From Hyphomicrobiales bacterium (lineage in GTDB: Bacteria; Pseudomonadota; Alphaproteobacteria; Rhizobiales; Kaistiaceae), in assembly GCA_017305635.1 (NCBI GenBank), contig JAFKKF010000018.1, positions 1 through 64,000 of the forward strand: a stretch of DNA of 64,000 nt, read 5' to 3'. Positions 16,131 to 24,079 of this stretch are shown here, in pieces. Below the pieces are notes generated by a model, which did no database searches, was not told where the DNA came from, and saw nothing but the letters and a program-made list of their open reading frames with translations. Positions within the stretch are counted from its first letter, which is position 1; every line of letters starts with the position of its first letter. A program made the position numbers and the translations under genes.

Positions 16131-18011
16131 ATAGGCTTCCGTGCCGCTCGATTGCAGGCGCCGCTTCTGCGCGGCGATGCGGAAGGGCGCGTTCGGCCCG
16201 CCATAGCCGTCATAGTTCCGGCGCTCGACCACCTCGAAGAAGAACGTGTCGCCGAGGGTCGGGCTGTAGAACTGGAAATACTCGCCGGTCTCGGACCGGT
16301 CGTAGAGGATGTTGTCGGCGCGCAGCCGATCGGCGAAGGCCGGGTCGAGGCCGAAGCGCGATTCGACGTCGTCGTAGTAGTTCGGCGAGATGGCCAGCGG
16401 CCGGAAGCCGCTAGCCTTGAAGGCTGCCATGGCGGCGAAGATGTCACCGGTCGAGAAGGCGATGTGCTGGATGCCGGAGCCAAAGGATTCCCTGAGGAAG
16501 CGGCCGGCAAGCGTGCGATAGTTCTCGGTGCCGTTCATGGTGATGCGCAGGGACGCATCGCTGCTCTCGACCACCCGGCTGCGCACCAGCCCGGACGGAT
16601 CGACAATATCGACCTCGGGCTTCTTCAGCGCATCGAGAAGGGAGGTGTAGAAGAGCACCCAACTCGGCATCTCGTCATAGGTCATGCTCTGCGCGAGGTG
16701 ATCGACGGCAAGGAGGCCGCCCGGCGCGCCGCCGGCATCCTCGACCGGGTCGAACTCGGCCGACCAGACCGCGGGCAGCGTCCGCCCGTCGAGGAAATAG
16801 ATGAGCCCGCCGCCGAGGCCGCGGACCGCCGGAATGTCGAGCCGTCCCGGAGCGATCATCTCCTTGAAGCGCTCGCCGTCGAGGGCCTGAGCGCGGGCGA
16901 GGGTCGCCGCGGCATCCTCGACCGCGAGCCCGAAGGCATAGGCCGACGTCCCGCGCACGTGGCGCGTCGAGCCGGCGAGGCCCTCGCTCTCGCGGTTGAC
17001 GACGATGCGGATGTCGCCCTGGGCGAAGAGGTCGACGTCCTTGGTCTTGTGGCGTCCCGTGCGGCGGAAGCCGAAGCTGCGCAGGATGCCGACGAGTGCG
17101 GCGCTCTCCGCCGGGTCGGCGGCGAACTCGACGAAGGCGACGCCCTTCGTCCTTGCCGGCGGCGGGATGGCCGGCCCGGCCAGTTCCAGCGCCGGCTCGG
17201 CCCGGCGCACCTGGTCCATCAGGTTGAGGAGCGAGCGGTGCCCGTCGATGGCGACCTGGTTCGGAGGGCCGGCGCGGAACTGGTCGTTGAAGATTTCCAG
17301 CGATATGGCCCGGTCATAGCCGGTGGCGCAGACAGCGCGCATGAAGTCGACGACCGGCAGGTCTCCCTCGCCGGGCATGTTGCGCAGGTGGCGGCTGCGC
17401 TGGAGCACGTCCATCTCGATCTGCGGAGCGTCGGCGAGCTGGACGAAGAAGAGGCGGTCGCCCGGTATGGCGCGGATCGAATCCACCTCGATCTTCGGCG
17501 CGAGGGTGTGGAAGCTGTCGAGGATCAGGCCGATGCGCGGATGGTCGGCCCGGCGGACGATCTCCCATGCGTCGCGGTGGTCGCGGATGTGCCGGCCCCA
17601 GGCGAGCGCCTCGTAGCCCACCCGCACGCCGGCCGTTTCGGCGAGGTCGCCGAGCTCGCGCAGGTCGGCGGCGGCGCGGTCGATGCCGCCGAGCGAGACG
17701 GGCGAGGTATTGCTGCAGACGAGGATGAGATCGACGCCGAGCTCGTTCATCAGCTCGAACTTGCGGGCGGCGCGTTCGAAACCGCGGCGGCGCTGCGGCT
17801 CGGGCATGGCCTCGAAATCGCGGAAGGGCTGGAAGAGCATGATCTCCAGTCCAAGGTCGCGGATCATGCGCCCGGCATTGCGGGGCGATTCATCGCTGCC
17901 GAGGAAGTCGCCCTCGAAGATCTCGACGCCCGCGAAGCCGGCCCGCGCTATTGCCTCGAGCTTCTCGCGGAGCGAGCCGCTGAGCGAGACGGTGGCGATG
18001 CAGGTCTTCAT
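16128..18011 (-). CDS. Bifunctional 3-dehydroshikimate dehydratase / HPPD-like protein (QsuB/QuiC-like)
   Basis: 627 residues with two domains. Residues 1-270 are a xylose-isomerase-like TIM barrel (MKTCIATVSLSGSLREKL...), with metal-ligand candidates in YEALAWGRHI, LDSFHTL and SLEIFND. Residues about 285-627 are a 4-hydroxyphenylpyruvate dioxygenase-like vicinal-oxygen-chelate domain with the His-His-Glu set in LAVDHLAQ, SGIQHIAFS and FFFEVVER. This architecture is that of 3-dehydroshikimate dehydratases of the QsuB/QuiC type, which turn 3-dehydroshikimate into protocatechuate. ATG 18011 is used rather than ATG 18050, which would run into the upstream gene. Last gene of the - strand transporter operon. 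Confidence 0.85.
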   Translation of the reverse strand: MKTCIATVSLSGSLREKLEAIARAGFAGVEIFEGDFLGSDESPRNAGRMIRDLGLEIMLFQPFRDFEAMPEPQRRRGFERAARKFELMNELGVDLILVCSNTSPVSLGGIDRAAADLRELGDLAETAGVRVGYEALAWGRHIRDHRDAWEIVRRADHPRIGLILDSFHTLAPKIEVDSIRAIPGDRLFFVQLADAPQIEMDVLQRSRHLRNMPGEGDLPVVDFMRAVCATGYDRAISLEIFNDQFRAGPPNQVAIDGHRSLLNLMDQVRRAEPALELAGPAIPPPARTKGVAFVEFAADPAESAALVGILRSFGFRRTGRHKTKDVDLFAQGDIRIVVNRESEGLAGSTRHVRGTSAYAFGLAVEDAAATLARAQALDGERFKEMIAPGRLDIPAVRGLGGGLIYFLDGRTLPAVWSAEFDPVEDAGGAPGGLLAVDHLAQSMTYDEMPSWVLFYTSLLDALKKPEVDIVDPSGLVRSRVVESSDASLRITMNGTENYRTLAGRFLRESFGSGIQHIAFSTGDIFAAMAAFKASGFRPLAISPNYYDDVESRFGLDPAFADRLRADNILYDRSETGEYFQFYSPTLGDTFFFEVVERRNYDGYGGPNAPFRIAAQKRRLQSSGTEAY

Positions 18012-18025
18012 GATGCTTGGCCGGG

Positions 18026-19069
18026 CTAAGGGCTGCGGGCGGGATACCATCGGCCGGATATGGCGGCGGCGACGGCCTCGGCGAGCGGCACCGGGCTGAT
18101 GCCGGGCAGCGCGACCGTACCGATCACGCGGCCCCGCGGCTCCACGGATGCATCGGCGGCGACCCTCTCGACGCGCAGGCGACGGCTGGCGAGCCGACCG
18201 GTCCGGGCGAGCAGCTGGTGGAACGCGTCCCAGTCCTGCTCGGCGACAAGGACCGCGTCGACCCGGTCGTCCGGGCGATCCCAGCGCAGAGCCCGGCGCG
18301 CGGCGCGGCCGAGAATCCAGGCCTTGTCCTCGTCCGAGAAGCGCTCGGCCGAGCGGATGGAGAAGAGCGATTCGCCCCAGGTCTCGTAGCCGCTGCCGAA
18401 GGTGAAATCGCTCTCCCAGAGCACGCGCTCGCGGCCAAAAGCATCAACCGTCCTGGCGAGCTGGTCGAGGACGTCCGGGAAGGGGAAGGGCTCCGCCGAG
18501 AGCTTGGTCACGTGACCCCATTTTACCGCGACGTTCGGATAGCGCGCGAGCTTCAGGAGCTCGTCGAGCGGCCCGAAGCGTTGCGGATCGGACGGGCGCC
18601 ATTCGAGCGGCATGCCGGCATGGTCGATGATGAACTGCAGCGCATCGTGCCGGCGGATCATCGGCTCGATATCGGCGACGCGCCCGGGCACGATCACGCA
18701 GGTCGGAAAGCCGAGACGGGCGGCAGTCGCGAAGAGGAGGTCGTAGGCCCCGTCGCGGAGGGCGGCTCCCGGCGGCTGGTCGATGCGGATGGCGACGCAG
18801 CCGGGCAGGCGCTGCAGATCCGCCATCAGCTGGACGAGGTCGGGATCGCGATGGTCCGGCCGCGCGAGGAAGGCGAAGCGGGCGGGGTAGAGCCGGCTCG
18901 CCTCCATGGCAAAATCGTAGCTGCAGCGCACGGCCCCGTTCGGCAGGCGCGCAAGCATCCGCGGCCACTGGTCGATGACCAGGCCATCGATGCCGAGCGC
19001 ATCCATCGCCGCGAGGCCGGCCTCGCGGCCGACGGCGTTGAGATGCACCTGGACGTCGATCACCTCCAT
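18026..19069 (-). CDS. Amidohydrolase-2 family metal-dependent hydrolase (lactonase-like)
   Basis: 347 residues. The TIM-barrel hallmark HxH is altered: the N-terminus reads DVQVHLN, with Gln7 in place of the first His and His9 kept. IIDHAGMP supplies a later His, and WESDFTFGSG supplies the terminal Asp. The group includes 2-pyrone-4,6-dicarboxylate lactonase (LigI), which needs no metal, and many uncharacterised hydrolases. About 60 extra residues follow the barrel. It starts 1 nt after the permease stop and precedes the QsuB-like gene, so it may hydrolyse a lactone or ester of a hydroaromatic substrate. Confidence 0.72.
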   Translation of the reverse strand: MEVIDVQVHLNAVGREAGLAAMDALGIDGLVIDQWPRMLARLPNGAVRCSYDFAMEASRLYPARFAFLARPDHRDPDLVQLMADLQRLPGCVAIRIDQPPGAALRDGAYDLLFATAARLGFPTCVIVPGRVADIEPMIRRHDALQFIIDHAGMPLEWRPSDPQRFGPLDELLKLARYPNVAVKWGHVTKLSAEPFPFPDVLDQLARTVDAFGRERVLWESDFTFGSGYETWGESLFSIRSAERFSDEDKAWILGRAARRALRWDRPDDRVDAVLVAEQDWDAFHQLLARTGRLASRRLRVERVAADASVEPRGRVIGTVALPGISPVPLAEAVAAAISGRWYPARSP

Positions 19070-19070
19070 G

Positions 19071-20228
19071 TCAGCGCGCCCCGAGATGCCGGCGGAGCTG
19101 CGCGTCGAGGAGGAGGGCGCTGATCACGACGAGGCCCTCGACGACATAGACCATGTCCGCGGTGAGGCTGAGGAGGTTGAGCCCGTTGCCGACGCCGGCA
19201 AGGAGCAGCGCGCCGCCGAGCGCGCCCCATACCGAGCCGCGTCCGCCGAGGAGGCTGACGCCGCCGACCACGGCGGCGCCGATGCCGGCAAGGAGCAGCG
19301 TACCGGTGCCGGTCGTGGTGTCGGCGCCCGAGGTATAGGAGATGAGGGCGAGGCCGGCCATGCCGGCAAGGATGCTGGTCGAGACGAAGCCGACCGACTT
19401 GATCAGCGTCACCCGGATGCCGCTTTCCTCGGCCGCCGCTATGTCGCCGCCGATTGCGTAGAGATGGAGGCCCGGGCCGGTGCGCGTCAGGATGAACCAG
19501 ACGATCGTCGTGATGGCGAGGACGATGGCAGTGAGGAGCGGCACGCCCTTGGCGCTGCCGAGATACCAGACGGCGAAGACGGCGAGCGCGATGACGACGA
19601 AGCCGGTCGCCGCGGTCGAAAGGCGCGCGCCCGGCCGCGAGCGCAGGGCGCGGAAGAGCAGCCAGAGCAGCCCGGCCGCGGCGATGGCGATCGCCGTCGG
19701 GATGCTCGGCAGGCGCGTCGTCGAGATGTCGCGCAGCATGCTCGCCGGAATCGGGACGTAGCCGTTCGGCTGCAGGATGCGCATCTGCAGGCCGAAGCAG
19801 ACGAGGTAGCCGGCAAGGGTGACGACGAAGGAGCGGACGCCGAAGAAGACGACGATGATGCCCTGGATGACGCCGATCGAGGCGGCGACGCCGAGACCGG
19901 CGAGGGCGGCGAAGCCCCAGGGCACGTCCATGTTCATGAGCACGGCGGTGACCGCCGCCGTCAGGCCGGCGACCGAGCCTAGGGACAGGTCGATCTCGCC
20001 CATCAGGATCATGATGGCGGCGGCGATGGCGACGAAGCCGAGCGGCGCGGCCTCGGTGAGCAGGTTGCCGAGGTTGCGCGGGCTGAGGAAGAGCCCGGTG
20101 AGCAGCTGGAAGACGATGCAGACGGCGATCAGTGCGCCGAGGAGGGGCAGCTCGCGGGGGATCGCGCGGCGGCGCGCCGGGCTGGCGGCAGCCGGGGATT
20201 CCGCAGCCACGGTTGGAACTTCAGCCAC
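19071..20228 (-). CDS. Sugar-type ABC transporter permease (XylH/RbsC-like)
   Basis: 385 residues with about ten hydrophobic segments and the family motif MILMGEIDLSLGSVAGLTAA near the N-terminus, plus GGVSLLGGRGSVWGALGGALLL near the C-terminus. The length fits the XylH branch. Start GTG 20228 has a GGAG site 8 nt upstream and overlaps the ATPase stop by 8 bp. It forms the homodimeric channel for the binding protein encoded at 21120. Confidence 0.9.
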   Translation of the reverse strand: MAEVPTVAAESPAAASPARRRAIPRELPLLGALIAVCIVFQLLTGLFLSPRNLGNLLTEAAPLGFVAIAAAIMILMGEIDLSLGSVAGLTAAVTAVLMNMDVPWGFAALAGLGVAASIGVIQGIIVVFFGVRSFVVTLAGYLVCFGLQMRILQPNGYVPIPASMLRDISTTRLPSIPTAIAIAAAGLLWLLFRALRSRPGARLSTAATGFVVIALAVFAVWYLGSAKGVPLLTAIVLAITTIVWFILTRTGPGLHLYAIGGDIAAAEESGIRVTLIKSVGFVSTSILAGMAGLALISYTSGADTTTGTGTLLLAGIGAAVVGGVSLLGGRGSVWGALGGALLLAGVGNGLNLLSLTADMVYVVEGLVVISALLLDAQLRRHLGAR

Positions 20229-21039
20229 CTTCGACGCTCCGCGCTGTTCCGCTTCCCGGCATCTCGCTCTCCGACCGGCGATTGGCGCCGACGATCGCCG
20301 AGACGACTTCCTCCTCGTTCGCCGTCGCGGTCTCGAAGATGCGGCTCACCCGGCCGAGCCGCATCACGGCGATATAGTCCGAAGCCGCGAAGACCTCGCG
20401 GAGATTGTGCGAGATGAGGAGGACCGCCGTGCCGGAGGCGCGGATGCGGGCGACCGCCTCGAAGACCTGGCGCGACTGCTTCACGCCGAGCGCGGCGGTC
20501 GGCTCGTCGAGGATGAGGAGGCGCGCATCCTGGCGCACGGCGCGGGCAATGGCGATGGTCTGGCGCTGGCCGCCCGAGAGCACCTCGACCGGCTGGAGCA
20601 GGTCCTGCAGGGTCGAGACGTGCAGGCGGTCGAGCGCCTCGCGGGTCGCCTGCTCCATGTGCCCGCGGTTCAGCCAGGGCATGCGGAGGCCGCCGAAGCG
20701 GGCATGGACTTCGTCGCCGAGAAACACGTTCTGCACGACGTCGAGGCAGCCGACGAGCGCAAGGTCCTGGAAGACGGTATGGATGCCGAGCGCCCGCGCG
20801 GCGCGGGGATTGGGGATCGCGACCGGCTTGCCGCCGACATGGATGGTGCCGGAATCGGGGGAGAACACGCCCGAGATGACGCGCACGAGGCTGCTCTTGC
20901 CGGCGCCGTTGTCGCCGACCAGCGCGGTGACCTTGCCGGCGGCGATCGACAGGGACGCCCCGTTCAGGGCAACGACGCCGCCGAAGCGCTTCTCGATGCC
21001 GGAGACCTGGAGAACGGCCGGGGGCGATGCGGCTGCCAT
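20221..21039 (-). CDS. Sugar-type ABC transporter ATP-binding protein, single domain
   Basis: 272 residues. Walker A GDNGAGKSS at 42-50 (the usual final Thr is Ser), signature SGGQRQTIAIARAV, and Walker B LLILDEPTAALG. Only one nucleotide-binding domain, unlike double-domain RbsA/XylG, as in FrcA-type alphaproteobacterial transporters. The ATG at 21039 is chosen because AGG lies upstream; a TTG at 21051 is also possible. Confidence 0.9.
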   Translation of the reverse strand: MAAASPPAVLQVSGIEKRFGGVVALNGASLSIAAGKVTALVGDNGAGKSSLVRVISGVFSPDSGTIHVGGKPVAIPNPRAARALGIHTVFQDLALVGCLDVVQNVFLGDEVHARFGGLRMPWLNRGHMEQATREALDRLHVSTLQDLLQPVEVLSGGQRQTIAIARAVRQDARLLILDEPTAALGVKQSRQVFEAVARIRASGTAVLLISHNLREVFAASDYIAVMRLGRVSRIFETATANEEEVVSAIVGANRRSESEMPGSGTARSVEGG

Positions 21040-21058
21040 GCTTGACCTCAAAAGCGAA

Positions 21059-21080
21059 CATGCTCCCCCCTGGGAGCATG
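21059..21080 (-). terminator. Stem-loop between binding-protein and ATPase genes
   Basis: CATGCTCCC-N4-GGGAGCATG forms a perfect 9-bp stem with a 4-nt loop, 39 bp after the binding-protein stop and 20 bp before the ATPase start. On the - strand it is followed by TTCGCTTTTG. It probably acts as a partial terminator or 3' stabiliser that keeps binding-protein mRNA more abundant than that of the membrane parts. Confidence 0.65.
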
Positions 21081-21119
21081 TCCATCTTGGAACCTAACCC
21101 GACGTGATCCGATCTTTTT

Positions 21120-22226
21120 CTACTTGCAGGGTTCGCCGACCTTGGCGGGGTCGAGGTCCTTGCAGATTTCCTCGACGGTGACGGCGCCGTCCTTGACCTC
21201 GGTGTCGAGGTTGGAGCGATCGACCACGGTCACCGGGGTGGCCCGGAACGGGAGGGTCTGGTCGCCGATGGTCAGCGACTTGTCGTAGAAGCCGGCCGGC
21301 GGCTCCTTGCCGGCGAGGGCATAGGCGGTGGCTTCCGCGAGGCCGCGCGATTCCTCGAAGAGGTTGCGGTAGGCGCTGCCGATCGGCTCGCCCTGCAGCA
21401 TGGAGCGCACCGCCGGCACCGAGCCGTCCTGGCCGACGAGGACGATCTTCTTGTCGGTGACGCCGGCATGGCGGATGGCCGAGATGGCGCCCTGGGCCAT
21501 GTCGTCATTGCCCATGATGAAGCCGTCGACGTCGTTGTTCAGCGAGGTGAGGATCGACGAGACGTGCTGCTCGGCGGGCGCGGTCTGGAAGCCCGGCGTG
21601 GCGCGCTCGGCGACGATCTTGATCTTGCCGGCATCGACGGCGGGCTTGAGGATGTTCATCATCCCCTGGTTCTGCTGGATGCCGTAGGAGCTCGACATGT
21701 CGCCGTTGACGATGGCGAGCTTGCCGCCCTCGGGCAGCTTCTCCAGCATGTACTTGGCCTGCGCCTCGCCGACGGCCACCGGATCGGTGCCGACGATGCC
21801 GCTGACCACGCCCGGCACGACCGACTTCGGGACGAAGATGTAGAGCACGACCTTGACGTCCGCTTCCTTGGCGGCTTCGAGGATGGCGCTCGGATCGTCC
21901 TGGAAGGCGGCGAGGGCGAGGACCTTGGCGCCCGAGACGATCGCCGACTTCGCCATGGTGACTTCGGTGGCGGCGTCGGCGCGCGGATCGTAGCGCTTCA
22001 CGGTGACGTTCGGCGCGTAGACCTTCATCCACTTCTCGAAATTCGGGAAGTCGATGTTGTTCCAGCGCGTGACGGTGCCGCTATAGCCGATGATGGCGAC
22101 GGTGTCGTTGCCGTCGTAGATCGCTTCGTCGGCGGCCTGCGCCTGCGACATGACGCCGGCGAGCAGGCCGGCGCCCAGCGCCAGGCCGCGCGATAGGCGT
22201 CGCGACAGAGAGTTGAAAAGAGCCAA
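21120..22226 (-). CDS. Sugar-type ABC transporter substrate-binding protein (XylF/RbsB-like)
   Basis: 368 residues. A signal peptide (basic SRRLSRGLALGAGLLAGVMSQ, cleavage near AQA-ADE) is followed by a periplasmic-binding protein type 1 fold (VAIIGYSGTVTRWN, then GIVGTDPVAVGEAQAKYM and VLVGQDGS). The start is TTG at 22226 with a strong GGGGAGG site 8 nt upstream; no in-frame ATG fits. First gene of the operon running to the QsuB-like gene. The ligand is unknown; the downstream enzymes hint at a quinate/shikimate-like or cyclitol compound. Confidence 0.88.
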   Translation of the reverse strand: MALFNSLSRRLSRGLALGAGLLAGVMSQAQAADEAIYDGNDTVAIIGYSGTVTRWNNIDFPNFEKWMKVYAPNVTVKRYDPRADAATEVTMAKSAIVSGAKVLALAAFQDDPSAILEAAKEADVKVVLYIFVPKSVVPGVVSGIVGTDPVAVGEAQAKYMLEKLPEGGKLAIVNGDMSSSYGIQQNQGMMNILKPAVDAGKIKIVAERATPGFQTAPAEQHVSSILTSLNNDVDGFIMGNDDMAQGAISAIRHAGVTDKKIVLVGQDGSVPAVRSMLQGEPIGSAYRNLFEESRGLAEATAYALAGKEPPAGFYDKSLTIGDQTLPFRATPVTVVDRSNLDTEVKDGAVTVEEICKDLDPAKVGEPCK

Positions 22227-22547
22227 TTTGCATTCCTCCCCTTGGAACGAGGCGCCTGCGGCAGACGTGCTGCGCGCGGTCCCTTTCTGCGAATTCAGTT
22301 AGCGATAGGGTCGAAGGTCGAGCAATTACATTTTCGCAAAGAGGCACATAGCGCTGGCTTATGCGAGTAGCCTGCCCCGCTTCCGCCGCGCTCCATCGAC
22401 GCATGGCAGCAAGGGCCGGGATTGCGGGAGTTGGTCCGCCTCGACGCCGGCCCGTTCGGCGGAGGTGCCGCAAGGCGAGCCGATCCGGCGATTGACGATA
22501 ATTAACGAAGAGGTGCATTATGCCTGCGCTATTTCGGGGTTGGCACC
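22227..22547. other. Divergent intergenic region, 321 bp
   Basis: It separates the sugar-type transporter operon (- strand) from the gene at 22548. On the right it holds a promoter with one copy of the 22-bp operator (22499-22520). On the left it has the TTG-start leader of the binding protein. An AT-richer patch around 22320-22345 may be the - strand promoter, but no convincing -35/-10 pair was found. No gene is seen. Confidence 0.5.
22492..22521 (+). promoter_or_regulatory. Promoter with 22-bp operator copy A (upstream of 22548)
   Basis: A -35-like TTGACG at 22492-22497, an 18-bp spacer and a -10-like CATTAT at 22516-22521. The operator TAATTAAC-N6-GTGCATTA covers 22499-22520, thus the spacer and -10. 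It is one of five similar sites in the window. The start codon at 22548 is 26 bp downstream of the -10. Confidence 0.65.
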
Positions 22548-23240
22548 ATGGCATTCGCGGGCAGTCACTGGCTGATCATCTGGAATGATTTCGGCGGCGC
22601 CGACGAAGGCGAGTACGAATCCTGGATCGTCCGCGAGCACATGAACGAGCGCATGCAGGTGCCGGGCTTCCTGCGCGGCCGGCGCTATGTCGGCGAGGGT
22701 TCCCCCCGCTACCTCAACATGTACGAGGTGGATGGCATCGAGTCGCTTGTCGGGGGAGCCTATGTCGCAAGCCTCAACACGCCCTCCGCCTGGACAAGGA
22801 AGATGATGCCCGGCCTGACGAATTTTTCCCGGGTCGTCTGCGGATCGGTGGCCGTGCACGGAGAAGGCGTGCCGGGGCATCTCGCCTCGCTCCGCGTCCC
22901 GCTGGAGAAGGCTGGCGGGGCGGAGCGGACGGCCGCGCTCGGTGCCGTCCTCGATTCGATCGCGGCCTTGCCCACGGTGCTCGGCGCAAGCATCGGCTTG
23001 ACCATCCCCGCGCCGAGCAGGATCGACACGGCCGAGAAGCGCCTGCGTACCGGGGAACGGGACATTGCGGCGAGCGAGGCCGTCATTGCCGTCGAGGCGG
23101 CGAGCGCGTCGGCGCTGGGTCAGGCGATGCCGGAGGTCGAGGCGATCGTCGGCCGCCAGCTCGGGCATCCCTCGGCGATCGGCACCTACGCGTTGAGCCT
23201 GCTCCTCGATCGCGCCGCAGGCGAGACCGGTCCCGGCTAG
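22548..23240 (+). CDS. Conserved hypothetical protein, DUF4286/dimeric alpha-beta-barrel-like
   Basis: 230 residues, no signal peptide. The sequence appears to hold two ferredoxin-like (dimeric alpha-beta barrel) repeats: SHWLIIWNDFGGADEGEYESWIVREHMNERMQVPGFLRGRRY at the start resembles the EthD/DUF4286 'W...hH..er...vpGf..grry' pattern, and a second weaker repeat follows from about residue 115. Such folds bind or transform small aromatic or polyketide-like compounds. It is expressed from its own promoter with operator copy A and converges with the downstream operon (4-bp overlap of stop codons). Function unknown. Confidence 0.65.
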   Translation: MAFAGSHWLIIWNDFGGADEGEYESWIVREHMNERMQVPGFLRGRRYVGEGSPRYLNMYEVDGIESLVGGAYVASLNTPSAWTRKMMPGLTNFSRVVCGSVAVHGEGVPGHLASLRVPLEKAGGAERTAALGAVLDSIAALPTVLGASIGLTIPAPSRIDTAEKRLRTGERDIAASEAVIAVEAASASALGQAMPEVEAIVGRQLGHPSAIGTYALSLLLDRAAGETGPG

Positions 23241-24079
23241 CCTCTTGCCGCGCAATAGGGGCGGGTCGCATCGGCGATCCGCATGGACCGTGCCGCCGGC
23301 GTCAGGCCGGTGGCATCGCCAAGGGGAATCTCGCATTCGATCTCGACACCCTTCGGCAGCGCGTCGAGGAATTCGCGCAAGGGAAGGGCGCCTTCGCCGG
23401 GCAGGCGCCGCCCGGTGATCGCTTCCTGGAAGAGGTCGACGCCAGCCGGCGGAGCGGCCGCGGCATCGCAAATCTGGGCGAGAAAGACGGGCGTCGAGCG
23501 CGCGGCGCGCGCAACCTGTCCGGGCGAGCCGCCCGACCGGGAAAGGTGCAGCGCATCGACCACCATGCCGACATTGTCGCGGCCGAGGCGATCGATGATG
23601 GCGACCAGGTCCGGCAAGGTCTTGATCGTGCTGAAGGGCATGAACTCGATCGCCAGGCGGATGCCGGCATCGGCGGCCATCGCGGCATAGTCCCGCAACA
23701 GGGCGAGCAATCGTGCCTCGTCTTCCTCGAAGCATCCCTGCACGATGAGATCGCAGCCGAGCCGCCGGGTCGCGGCCACCACATCGGCGAGATGGGCACG
23801 CTCGGTCTCCGGCGCGACGTAGTAGCCGGAGACGTTGGAGAGGCGCACGCCGGTCCGGGCCGCGGCTGCGCGGATTGCCGGCTCGGCTTCCGGATTTCCG
23901 AGCACCGGGAACCACCTCTGCCCGACGCGGCGCGGCGTGATGCGAATGCTCGCTGCCGCGAAGCCGCCGGCATGGGCGGCATCGAAGATGTCCCATGGCG
24001 GAACGTCCGCCATCGAGAGGAAGCCGAGCGTCAGCGGCAATCCGTCCCCGGCGGAGGCCGCACCGCCGGACGTGCTCAT
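23237..24079 (-). CDS. Sugar phosphate isomerase/epimerase-like TIM-barrel protein
   Basis: 280 residues from ATG 24079, which overlaps the SDR stop by 4 bp (ATGA); the open frame further upstream is not translated in this register. Metal-ligand candidates lie in LAIEFMPF (Glu), GMVVDALHLSRSGG (Asp and His) and EIECEIPLG (Glu). It is clearly paralogous to the 13790-14623 protein (shared IE-MP, KT, DA-H-SRSGG pattern). Third gene of the operon starting at 25908; with the IolG-like dehydrogenase it suggests cyclitol or keto-sugar isomerisation (IolE/IolI-like role). Confidence 0.82.
   Translation of the reverse strand: MSTSGGAASAGDGLPLTLGFLSMADVPPWDIFDAAHAGGFAAASIRITPRRVGQRWFPVLGNPEAEPAIRAAAARTGVRLSNVSGYYVAPETERAHLADVVAATRRLGCDLIVQGCFEEDEARLLALLRDYAAMAADAGIRLAIEFMPFSTIKTLPDLVAIIDRLGRDNVGMVVDALHLSRSGGSPGQVARAARSTPVFLAQICDAAAAPPAGVDLFQEAITGRRLPGEGALPLREFLDALPKGVEIECEIPLGDATGLTPAARSMRIADATRPYCAARG

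Noticed and set aside
13658-16510. A 950-codon open frame on the - strand opposite the MaoC, epimerase and CoA-transferase genes
   Set aside because: It is antisense to well-supported genes, is rich in Arg/Ala/Gly/Asp without any family motif, and such long shadow frames are common in GC-rich DNA.
16152-18029. A 625-codon + strand frame opposite the QsuB-like gene
   Set aside because: No recognisable domain and complete overlap with a gene that has clear catalytic motifs.
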